Of a stretch of 64,000 bases of DNA, positions 23,761-35,600 are shown one piece after another (the stretch's first letter is position 1; each line of letters opens with the position of its first letter). A model generated the notes under the pieces. The model did not search any database. It was not told where the DNA came from and saw only the letters and a list, made by a program, of their open reading frames with translations. Position numbers and translations under genes: made by a program. Source of the DNA: Liriodendron chinense (taxonomy: Eukaryota > Streptophyta > Magnoliopsida > Magnoliales > Magnoliaceae). The stretch is taken from NCBI GenBank assembly GCA_003013855.2, contig ML058484.1:8171344-8235343 (forward strand), written 5' to 3'.

Positions 23761-25440
23761 CTACAAAGCACTTACATCTCTCTCTCCCCTTTTATATATT
23801 CTTGTTATTTTTAGTAAAATAAGTAAGTTATAGTTGATCTAAAATGTCCAATTTTTTTTCATCATCTATCTTATTTTACCCATAATATTTGATAGAATAC
23901 TATTACCTGTCATTCACAATACTGTATTGGTTCTACATGCATATCATCTTACTCTATTACCCTATCTTAATGTTTGCTTTCATCTTGTTTTGTTTTAGAC
24001 ACCCTGCACGTTGGATTCATATATTGGCATTCCATTGCTGCTAGAAACTCATCGACAAAACCTATTACCATGATCTCACCTGTATACCTCAACAAAATGT
24101 CCTCCCATAGTAGGCCTTTTCGCTAGTGCCAACCATTGTGGATTGAAATTGTTATTGTGCTGAGTGTATAGAAGAAACTTCTTGTTGTTCCGAGCGCTTT
24201 AGGCCAAACTTGTGTGTTTTGTTGGGTGTTTGGATCAAATCTTTTTTCTCCGTTGTAAAATATATAAAGTTATAAAATAACAACAATTGAACTTCTATTT
24301 ATCAAAAGTGTGTATTTATCATAAGAGCAATAATTGAAATGCCGACCATCAAAAGTGTCACCAGGTCATTCATCAACATTGGAAGTGCCAATGACTCGCA
24401 TTTTATACTTCATCAAAAGTGTATGCTCACCTCATACTACACGTAGTTTTGTTCTGATGTTACAATTGAAATTTTCCTTTGACTATGAACAAATGCTCAT
24501 TATACTTTTCAAACTCAAGTTCCTCATTAAAGAGCATATCGAGTTTGAAAATGTATGTTGGAGTATATTAAGGCAATATTACCAAATTAATATATTTTCT
24601 TGTACATTAAAATCTATATTTATTAAAACCGTTACATATCTTTAAAAAAATTATCATTTTTTTTTATATTTTTGTTATTCTCAATAAAATGAATAAGTTG
24701 CAATTTTCATTGTATAATCACTTATAATTTAACAATGACCAAACACAACCATTAAATGGATTGTCACAAGTGGATCCACAATGGGAGGTTTAAATTTCGT
24801 ACGTAAATAAAATGATTATTATTATTATTATATTTTTCTTTAAATTTTTGTCTTGTACTCCATTTCAACCGTGTTAGCAATTTAGATGGTTTGCATTGCC
24901 ATGCCATTGCACCATGGGTATGATTGAAGAGGCACTGTCATTTTCTAAGTGACTAACAGTCCATGACAATTTCTTTAAGATTTTGAATATCTCATGATAT
25001 TTTTGAAAAAATAATCAAATAATATATCCTACCAGCATTGCAATATTTAAAAAAAGTTGGTGGCAAAATTCCTTAAGAATTATCATTTTACAAAATGATA
25101 CCTATGTTAGTCGAAATTATTGGATAGTGCTCTTTTATGTAAAGAAATCGACGCTCTCGAACCGTGTTTCTTTAAAAAATCTCTATTCCACTCTCACTTT
25201 CCCCCATGTGCACTAATGCGTGGGTTGCATTTTTAGAAATTTGATCAATATGCTATGCATGAACATTACCCGAGGCATTATTTGGTAAATTCCAGCCCTA
25301 GGAGTTTCCAGTAAAATTCTCTTTTGTAATTTTTTTTATAAGTTTTACTATTTTTAACCAAAACAATTTAATAGTATTTAAATAAAAATCAAACAGATTG
25401 AAAAACTTAGGTGTCATGTTGACATGGCAAAATTTTATAT
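23761..25440. other. AT-rich intergenic stretch, nothing recognised
   Basis: Frames in this stretch are short and have no family features. Confidence 0.4.
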
Positions 25441-25830
25441 TCCTCACATAATATGTGTTAGGTCCCATCGACCATCTAATTTACCTATATTTTATGAATA
25501 AGATTCTCGTGACCACACCATAGGAAGAAGTGGGGATTTAATGCCTGCCAATTTATTTGGTAGTCATAAAAGTTTCAGAACAAGCTGATGTTTGTGTTTT
25601 CTTTTCATTCAGGTCTGTTATCTATATGAGTTTATAAGCAGGTTGGATGGCCAATAAACATCATGGTGGGACCTAGGAAGGTTTCAACTATAGATGTCAC
25701 CGTCCCACTGCTTCTCATGGCGTAATCTGCTTGAGCTTTGCATTTGCTATTGCTCATGTCCTAAAATGATATTGGAAAAATGGATAGACGGTCTAGATAT
25801 AACATAGGCCCACAGAATTTTGCCACGTCA
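25441..25830. repeat. Mutator-type miniature element, left end missing
   Basis: Blocks 'ACAAGCTGATGTTTGTGTTT', 'GTTTATAAGCAGGTTGGATG', 'AATAAACATCATGGTGGGAC' and 'ATGGATAGACGG' are in family order. Confidence 0.55.
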
Positions 25831-25957
25831 ACCGACCACGAGGTCCCGAGTCCCACAGCATATGCCTGCTTGCTACTATTTATGAGCGCATGCGTGCGAA
25901 CCTTCTGCTTTCCCGCGGAATATGCCCGTCCACTATCGCGCTCGGTACAACACTTGA

Positions 25958-26437
25958 TTTACGCAGCGTAAACACCCAACCTCTTTGTGATCCACTATAT
26001 TGTATACGTAAAAGCCACTCCGTCTGTCAGGTTCAAAACATTACTCATACTGTATATATATAATATAAATCTGATTGAAATTTTAAATGGGCCACACAAA
26101 CGGAAAAAAGTCAAATTACTACCAAAACCACTAAGTTCACACTGTGTGTCCTGCCTGGATTTGTTATCAATCTGAATTTTTTTAATATTCCATTCTTTCA
26201 ATTGATTTAAACCTGATTAAGGGGTTTGATGAAGGATACACACCATGATGGGCCCCACACACAACCTATGGTTGGCATCCTATCCTTTTTTTTTTTCCAT
26301 TTAGCGTGGGATCCATCTGATTTATATATTTAGCTAATTTTTTCTATTAGCGGCTAATAACAAAGACAAAACACGATAGACGGAGTGGATTTTACATATA
26401 CAGCACAGGTGGCCCACGGACTCTGGTGTTTTAGGTG
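25958..26437. repeat. Miniature inverted-repeat element abutting the TCTP promoter
   Basis: The left arm (TTTACGCAGCGTAAACACC, then 'CCACTCCGTCTGTCAGG') is inverted at the right ('GATAGACGGAGTGGATTTTA', 'CACAGGTGGCCCACGGACTC', GGTGTTTTAGG). It is the same family as the element at 51365-51850. The right end lies about 150 bp upstream of the TCTP TATA box. Confidence 0.6.
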
Positions 26438-26586
26438 GTGCGCCGAAGAGATGATTCCAGTCGATTTTCGCGGAATATTCTCTCCGCAAGGGCCGTGGAG
26501 CGATTTTCGACGGTTCAAGATTCAGGGTCACCGAGTCTCCGTGTCCCTCAAGGACACGGAAATCTATCTAGAGCCAAACCCTCGAC

Positions 26587-26594
26587 TATAAATA
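26587..26594 (+). promoter_or_regulatory. TATA box of the TCTP gene
   Basis: TATAAATA lies 101 bp upstream of the TCTP start codon, with an AAACCCT (telo-box-like) word a few bases before it. The presumed leader (about 26620-26694) is pyrimidine-rich, as in many genes of the translation machinery. A GGCCCA (site II type) word lies at about 26411. Confidence 0.6.
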
Positions 26595-26694
26595 CTAGTT
26601 TCCGCAGCTCTTCTCAAGCCCTCTTGCTCGTGCGGACTCTCTTCCTCCGCTCGTCGTCGCTCCTTCGTTCTTCGTTCCCTCTCTCTCTGCAACC

Positions 26695-29600
26695 ATGCTC
26701 GTCTATCAGGATCTCCTTACAGGTATATATTTATCTTCTAGGGTTTCATCTAATATATATATCTAGGGTTTTAGGAGCTTTACGCTATTTCAGTCTCCGA
26801 TTCTCTTTCTAGGATCTCGGATCTTGATTTTATGGTTTTAGGGTTTCAGATCGTTCTTTTCTGTCTCTTTATGCCTGATTCTATGGTTTTCTTTCGAGTT
26901 CCATGTTTTGAGTATCAGATCCGAATAGCTATCTTTTGTAGATCAGAATCATTAGATCTGGAAGTTTTGATTTTGGAGGTTGATTGCATCTATTTTGCTA
27001 GACATCTCTTATGCACTTCTTTTGATTTTGTGTTTTGTTGTCGTCCTTTATCTGTATTTTCTGCAAGAATTTCAAGCTCTGATGTAGTTTCTGGCGATTT
27101 TTAGGCTTATTGCATGTGTGGTGGAATTTTAGTATGTTGCTATTATTTCAATCTGGATCTCAGCAATTAGAGACTTAGGGTTTACATGCCTGGGTAAGGG
27201 TGTCAACGAGTCGGATACCCTTTTTTGAGTCTAAGCCTTAGTGATTCCCGAATCCTACTTCTGTATGAGTCTCAAGCTCTGATGTAGTTTCTGAAGATTT
27301 GTTGGGCTTATTGCATGTGTAGTGAAACTTCAGTAAATCCTATTTTTTTAAAATTGGATTTCAGCAATTAGAAAATCTTAGGGTTTTGATGCCTGTGCAA
27401 GGGTATCAACCGGTGGGACTAGCTTTTTTGCCAGGCAATGTCTGGGGATGCCCGATTCCTATTAGAGCTCGAGTTTCCTGTGCCTGAGCCTTATCTGTTA
27501 TGTAATTTCTAACATGGCCTGTCTTGAGGCTTATTATAGGTTGGAGTTTTAGTACGTGTTGGGATTTTATTTTTCTTTTATGCTTCTGTTTGATATCATT
27601 ATTTTATTTGCCCCGATTAGGGATATTATTATTTTATTTGATATCAGATTTTATTTTTCTTTCAGCAGTTGGATATTATTAGGACTTGGGACTGTTAATG
27701 ATGAGGTGTATTTGTTCCAATTATGGATCGTTCGAGTTTCAATTGAAACCGATGCACTTCCGTCTATGAAAGTATAAATAGGCTATCAGGCTTATCATAT
27801 GAACTAGATCCTATTATTTGTGAAATAAGAAATTATTTTATTTGGAATTCCTGTCATGGTACCTTCTAGATGTTCCATTCCCTAGAAACTTCTGGTGTGG
27901 CTTCGTTGGGACCTTCTAGAGGTTTGATTCCCTAGAAACTTCTGGTGTGGCTTCATTGGTTTTGTGTGGAAGTTCTACATGCTTCAAATCTGGTATATGC
28001 AATTCAGTATGCACAGTTTATTTCAATCTCTTTGAATCTATTTGCAGTACCCACTATCTAAGTGATAAATAACATATGCCTTGGTTCTTGCTGGCCAAAC
28101 CTGACCTAAATGGCTGAATTGCCTCAAATGAGCCTTCCAGGTTAGTAAGTGGGCCTGTACTTTTTGCTGGTCTGCTGTTCAGGCCTGGTTAAGGACCTAT
28201 TGATATCCAACCAGTCAATAACCTTCTGGTTTAATTAGAGGATGTGTTTAATATTGCCCTATTAGAGCTTGTATTTCCCAAATCTGTCATGTGATTTGTA
28301 ACATGAGAGTCCTAGCATAGTTTGAAGTTTTAGGTGTTGGTTTTCTACTTCTCTTCTAGATGTCAGTATCTTTTCAGTAGTTGGGTATTGTTAAGGGGGC
28401 GTTTGTTTCGTAAGTTACTTAAGCTACTTATGCCTCAAGTAACTTATCTTGGTTTCTACTTATTAAGCTGAAGTGATTAAGTAACTTTGTGTAAAAAAAT
28501 TACTTATAATTGATCGTAAACCAAACTTGTATCAAATAAGTTACTTATCTACTGTTGTAAGTAGAAAAAGTAACTTATTTGGTGGTATCAAATGGGCACT
28601 AAGAGTATTAATGATAAGGTATTTGCAACAATTTAGGGACAATTTGAGTTTCACTTGAAAGTCTTAGATTCCCAGAAGGTTTTGATATAACCCTCCCTAT
28701 TGTTGATGGGCTATACCATATGAACTCCCAAATGTGCTACCTTGATTACTGGACAAGGTGTCCCGTATCGGTTTCGGTGGGCGTAACGGTGCCCACCGTT
28801 TCCGATACGGATACGGGCCGTATCGGCCGATACGCCCCCCGTAACGGTCAACTTTTTTTTTTTTGCCAAAAAATTTTAAAAAAATATGGATTAAATCCAG
28901 AAAATTCCAAACATCCCAAATATGCATTCATTTATAATTTTGAACATGTTTATGGTGGTGAAGCGGTCTACTCTTTGGTGAAAAAGCTGTATCGGGTTGT
29001 CTGGTGAATTTATGAAGCTAATAACCTGGAATTAACTGCAGAACTTATAAATTCAAATTTCTAACTGTCTAATACCAATAATATGTATATTAGAATAAAT
29101 GTAACATCAAAGTATTTCAATTTTCACATGTACTATTATTTTTTTATAATTTACTTTATATTATTTACAATTTATTTACATACCTGAGGAGTGAGGAGTG
29201 AGGACTTGCAAAAAATAATGTATTAAGACTTCTCTTATCTTGAATCTATGACCGACTCTTGTCCTGCCAATTGAACATTCTAAAGTAGAAAAAAAAATTA
29301 GTAATACCTGATATACTCCCCTGCAAGCATGTTGATTAAAGATTACTTGACTGGTTGTCACTTGTCAGGGGAGTTATTTTAAACACAAGTTCAACAATGT
29401 AAATTGTGTGTTTTTTTTGGTGAATGTATGACCATGTGGGAAATGGAAAAGACTCACCAAATCGGAACTCACCACCAAAATGAAAACCTGCTTTGTTGTG
29501 GTTGCTCAACCTCCACGTCGTCGTCGTCATCATCATCGGGTTGTTGCGGTCTTGTTGTTGCATATCCATAATATTCAGAGCCAGAGGGAAAGATCAGGTC

Positions 29601-32600
29601 AACGAAACCTGATGATGATTGATCCTGACTAGGCAAAGATTCTGACCCTGAGTGAGGACATCTACTAGTGCCCGTCGAATAGCCGTGCCCATACTGGTAC
29701 TCGTATTCAGGGCCAGGCTGTTGAGATTGAGATGAATAACTTGGATTTGGTTCATATGGTATATGTGGAACAGCGTCAGGAGGACTACTCCAACATGAAA
29801 GTGGCGGAACAGGTTCCCTATAATCCCATTGGTTGTAAGAATACCCATAATTCCTCGGATCATAGCCATACGCATGCTGATGTTCCAGATCTGTCGGTGT
29901 AGATTGTGGTGCAGGAGCAGGACCTGCAGGTGCACTACTGGAGCCAGGCTCTTGCTGGCTGTATCGTGACTCAGTACACTCATAAGTTCGACCCCCTCGG
30001 CCCCGCCTGCTTCGTCGAAGTTCATCAGCCTCGCGATCCGTAGACGGCTGTATGGTATCAGTAGCCCTGGTGGGTTGAGCAATGCCAGAAGTGGGAGGAC
30101 CAGCATTAGGTGCATCATCATCATCATCATCATCATCTGTTTCAGTATCGCTAGAGCTCGCACTCTTCTGCTGAGTTTGCATGAAATCCGCCCCCCTTTC
30201 TGGGTCCAACACAAATGCACGACTCTCTTGCTGTGCCCTGCGTATTTCTGGGTCTTCAACTTCTATTTCTTCACTATCATCTTCTATTTCTTTTTCCCTT
30301 ACTTCCAACCAAGGTAGAAGTGGGTCATCCTCATCATAAATATTTTCCAAGTTTATTGGACAATAATCCCCATCACCGGCATTACTGATATGCCTCCTTG
30401 AATGCATGCGCATTCTTAGCCTCATGTTGTAATGCATAAAGACAAGTCTATCTAACGTCCTAGTCTGAATTCTATTTCTATTCTTCGTATGAATAAGTGC
30501 AAAACAACTCCAATTTCTTTCGCAACTAGAGGAAGACGTTGTTTGGCTCAAAATCCTTACTGCAATTTTTTGGAGAGCCGGTGTAGTCTCTCCGAAATTT
30601 ATCCACCAGTCGGCGGGGTGCAACTTAAGTACTGCATGTTGTGCAAGAGTATCTCCAAAGCTACCCTGGCGAGTTCCAAATATATCCAATTCATTCAAAG
30701 CCTTTATTTGTACATCTAAGTCAGGCTCTAATCTCTTTATCACGTTCTTTAATCCAATACGAATCTCATCATCCATAACAAATGATTGGGCATATCTATA
30801 CCTAGGATTTAGGTAATAACCTGCTGCATGAATATCGTGGTGGAGCTGCTTTGTCCATCTTTTATCGATCAAATTCCAGTAAGCTCGCCAGCTTGAACAA
30901 TCACGTTGAATTGCCAACTTCGCTTTATTCATGGCGTCATAGAGGAAGCCCATCGTAGGTGCTTCATCGGTTTCAACAAGACGAAGTACCCTCATCAGTG
31001 GTTCCATCACCTTTAAAATTTTCTTAACCCTCTTCCAATATTTGTTGTCTCTTATGGTGTTTACAACATCAACCGGCGTCCCTGATGTCTTCTTCCCATA
31101 TTTTGTGTTGAGCCATTGTTGGGAAGCAAACATTTCACTCAACTCTCCCCTATGCTGATATAAACTCTCTAAAGCTATAAAGTTTGTTGCAAATCTAGTC
31201 GCCGCTGGCCTAAGCAACTCTCGTCCCTTCGTGAACTTCCTCATCATTGCAACTAAGTGATTATGGTTGTAAATAAATGTTGTCACTTCTTTTGCTTTTT
31301 CAACCATTTCTTTGACATTCTTTCTCTTTCCAATATCTTCCAATATAAGATCAATACAATGTGCAGCACACGGTGACCAAAATATATGTGTTCTCTTTAG
31401 CATCAACAAATTTCCTGCAGACTTATATGTTGCTTCATTATGTCACAATCTGCACCACATTCTCCTCCCCAATCTCATCCACTACTTTATCCATCAAGCT
31501 AAAAATATATTCAGCATTTTTTATTTCATCCGAGGCATCAATTGACTTGTGGTATACTGTTCCCAAGTGGCAATACACCATGAAGTTGATCATGCTGCGT
31601 CTTGTTGGGCCAGTCCAACCATCACACATGATCGTGCATCCTCTGGCCTGCCATATGGGTTTAAAGGTATTTACGTATGCCTTTGTATCTGCATACTCTG
31701 CGTCTGTCCATTTTCCCCTAATCTCCTTGGCTGTGGGAGCTTTAATTCCTTCACCTGCTTCTGCTGCTGCATCAATTACCACCTGCCAATATGGAGAGTT
31801 TGCCGCATTAGGGGGTATGTTGGCATGTATAAATAACTTTGCTGCTGCCCTACCCAGTTTCTCAACAGAAGTTCTACTCCACATTTGTTTTATCTTCTTT
31901 TGTTTACTAGATTCTTTCCTAAAGAGGATCGGATCAACAGAGGGTCTCCTAGGCACATCTTCTTCTTCCACATCTACATCTATAGGATGACGAGCTACAT
32001 GTGAAGATGTGCCCCGCCGGCTGCTAAACATACGCCTTAATCCACCAAACATACTCCCTCCAACCCCAGCTGTACTTCCCGTTGGGGCTGCAGTTGTACT
32101 CCCCTGGCCACTCCCACTCCCACTCGCACTTGAACCAAACGTGCGTCGACGTTCTTCCTCTTCACGAGCATAGCGCACGCTTTCTCTCCTAGCTATAGTC
32201 ATTTCTCGATCAGAATCTTCCTCAGAATCAATGATGTCTTCGCCACGAACGCCCATATATTCTGGACCAAACACCTCTTGTCGGGCCGCATCAAGGATAT
32301 CATCTTTCTTTTTCTGCACAGCAGCTCGTTTCCCCTTTGACTCTTCTAAATTGGCTTGCATCAGTATCATTATCTCTTTGGGAACTTTGGTGCATCCTGC
32401 AACTTGACCCTTTCGATGTGCCAAATGTTGTTTAAGTCGCGTAATTCCACCATTTATTACTCTATCACAATAGTTGCATTTTATTTGGTGCCTTCCACCA
32501 CCTACCCTCTGACAATGTTCCCATCCAATATCCTCATTTGCAGTTCTACTTCCAGTTCCAGTCCTAGACATTTTTTAATTAGAGATGGCTTATGTGATGT

Positions 32601-35600
32601 GGCTATGTCACTTAGATACTGAGTCTAAGAGTGAAATACTTAGATTTTAAAATTTATAAATGTAATTGTAAATCTTAAATACAGATAATAAAATCAAGTA
32701 CTAACTACTAAATTCAAATACTAAAGTAACTAAACCCTATGGGCTACAGCCTACAAAGTACAACTACGAAGCTCCAAAGTCCAAAACGGCAAAACCTGTC
32801 GAAAAAATAAAAATATAAACATACATTAGTCATTACTCATTAATCTGTAAATATGATTCTCCATGTTTTTGAAAAAAAATGATTTTCTCTAATTTTTAAA
32901 ATTATTCCGAAATTTAAACAAATACAAAAAAAATAACAAACCATATGCATAATCTGTAAAATGCACATGATTATGTTCTATTATAAGTAACACATGTTAT
33001 CCAACCTTTAAACTAGAATTTTTTTTTGAAAATATTAATTTTTCCTAATTTTTAAAAATATTCCGAAATTAAAAAAATACAAAAAAATTAGCAAACCATG
33101 TGCATAATCTGTAAAATGCACACGATTATGTTCTATTATAAGTAACACATGTCATCCAACCTTTAAATCAGAATTTTTTTTTGAAAATATTAATTTTCTC
33201 TAATTTTTAAAATTATTCCGAAATTAAAAAAATACAAAAAAATGGCAAACCATGTGCATAATCTGTAAAATGCACATGATTATGTTCTATTATAAGTGAC
33301 ACATGTCATCCAACCTTTACATCAGAATTTTTTTTGAAAATATTAATTTTCTCTAATTTTTAAAATTATTCCGAAATTAAAAAAATACAAAAAAAAATAG
33401 CAAACCATGTGCATAATCTGTAAAATGCACACGATTATGTTCTATTATAAGTAACACATGTCATCCAACCTTTAAATCAGAATTTTTTTTTTAAAATATT
33501 AATTTTCCCTAATTTTTAAAATTATTCCGAAATTATAAAAATACAAAAAAAATAGCAAACCATGTGCATAATCTGTAAAATGCACATGATTATGTTCTAT
33601 TATAAGTGACACATGTCATCCAACCTTTACATCAGAATTTTTTTTTGAAAATATTAATTTTCCCTAATTTTTAAAATTATTCCGAAATTAAAAAAATACA
33701 AAAAAATTAGCAAACCATGTGCATAATCTGTAAAGTGCACATGATTATGTTCTATTATAAGTAACACATATTATCCAACCTTTAAACCAGAATTTTTTTT
33801 TGAAAAAAATGATTTTTCCTAATTTTTAAATTTATTCCGAAATTATTCCGAAATTAAAAAAAATACAAAAAAATAGCAAATCATGTGCATAATTTGTAAA
33901 ATGCACATGATTGTGTCCTACTATAAGTAACACATGTTATCCAACCATTAAACCAGAAAAAAAAAAAACACGATTTTTACTAATTTTTAATATTAATCCG
34001 AAAATAGACCGAAATTAAAAAAAATATAAAAAAAATATAAAAATCAGTTGCATAATCTTGAAATACACATTTTAACATTTTACAATGGCTACAACATCAT
34101 ATCAAGGTGGAAAAAAAGTGATTAGAGGAAGAAAAATGTATAAATACCTATTTTCGGATTTCTTCGAAAAATGGCCCACGGAGCTTCGATTCATCCAAAT
34201 CGTAGAAATTGGTCGTTTTAATTCTCCAAAATAGACTAATTGTGGTCGTTTTTAGCAAAAGAACAGATTAGAAAAGAAATGGGGGAAGAAAAGTGGGAAG
34301 AAAATGCAAAACAGCAAGTATTTATAAAAAAAAAAAAAAAATGACCGTTTTTTGACCGTTACGGGGGTTGTAACGGCCGTTTTGGGCCGTACCGGCCGTT
34401 ACGGCCCCGTAACGGACCGGTACAGTCAAAATTCCTGGGGTCCCCGATTTGGACCCCGTATCGCGTAACGGTACCGGGCGTTTCCGGTACGTATCGGCCG
34501 GTACGGATACGTATCGGCCGGTACGGCACACCCTGTTACTGGACACTAAATTTAGATATTTAACAAAAGTACAGCCATGATCCATAATCAGGATCTTCTG
34601 TCCTCGTTGATTTTTAGGGCATGGCCATCTTCGTGAGGTCCATCATATCAATTTTATGATCCCAAATACCATCACCACTTAATATGACAAGGCTGTATAC
34701 TTTCGACTCAGAGGTCATGCACTCTCTCTTTTTATATTTTTTACATGGATTCCTTCTCATGACCCATCTAGTACCCTTTGTGATTTATAGCGTGTGGTCC
34801 AATGAAGCCCATCTACTTCACATCATGTCAATCTGGCAACATATGATCCCTGAATTTGGCACGCTCAATGCTCTGAGGATTGCTTGGCCCAGATATCATT
34901 CCTTCTCATGACCCATCTAATATTTTTGTGATTTATAGTGTGTGGTCCAAAGAAGCTGATCTACTTGAGTCCCATCATGTCAACATATGATCCCCGAATT
35001 TGGCACTATATACCAACTCAATGCCGAGGGATTGCTTGGCCAAAATATCATTTATTTTGTCATCTGATATTCTTCATATGGAGTACTTTTCGTCATTTAG
35101 CCAATAATATCCTTGCTATTTACAACCTACTCTTTCTTATTCTAATTCTACAAATTTGTCTGTATTGATAGTAAATGACTGCCTTGCTTTGTTGATGTCC
35201 TCCAGTGAAAATATTTATTAGTTAGTAAAATTATTTTGTTTTTATCCATTGGCTTCTAAAATAACATATTATTTGCCCTTGATTTGCATCCTTGGCATGG
35301 ATTTTGGCAGTCGGGAGGGTATTTTTTTTTAAAAATAATTAAAATGGTTATCCATATCTATGTAGGTATTGTACTTGTCGTATTACCTAATTTAAAATGG
35401 CTGTCCATGTCCATGTGATATTGTATTGTATTTAAATGGTTATTCATGTCCATTGGATATCTAGTGCTAATAAAAATATACAGAATGGACAAATCTGGAC
35501 ATGATGCATGGAGCTCTGCTAAAACTTGCAGAGTATATTGAGCAACCACACAAACAAGGTGAGCTCAGAGCCCCACAAATCAATGTATTTCTCAAATTGA

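Larger units (their letters stand above)
28754..34535 (-). mobile_element. Complete hAT transposon inserted in TCTP intron 1 (antisense)
   Basis: The element is 5782 bp. Its ends are CAAGGTGTCCCGTATCGG and, on the other strand, CAGGGTGTGCCGTACCGG (15 of 18 matching). A perfect 8-bp duplication TTACTGGA lies at 28746-28753 and 34536-34543, the hAT signature. GC-rich subterminal clusters of GTAACGG / CGTATCGG / CCGTTACGG words occupy about 28770-28850 and 34350-34530. Between them lie a transposase gene on the minus strand (29469-32571, frameshifted) and a 155-bp tandem array (32880-34060) on the promoter side of that gene. It is a degraded autonomous copy. Confidence 0.93.

Noticed and set aside
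29594..30259. 221-codon minus-strand frame overlapping the hAT transposase
   Set aside because: It is a shadow of the transposase C-terminal half in another frame; poly-Asp codons become poly-Met.
34322..34585. 87-codon minus-strand frame at the hAT right end
   Set aside because: It reads through the terminal GTAACGG cluster into flanking intron; repeat-derived.
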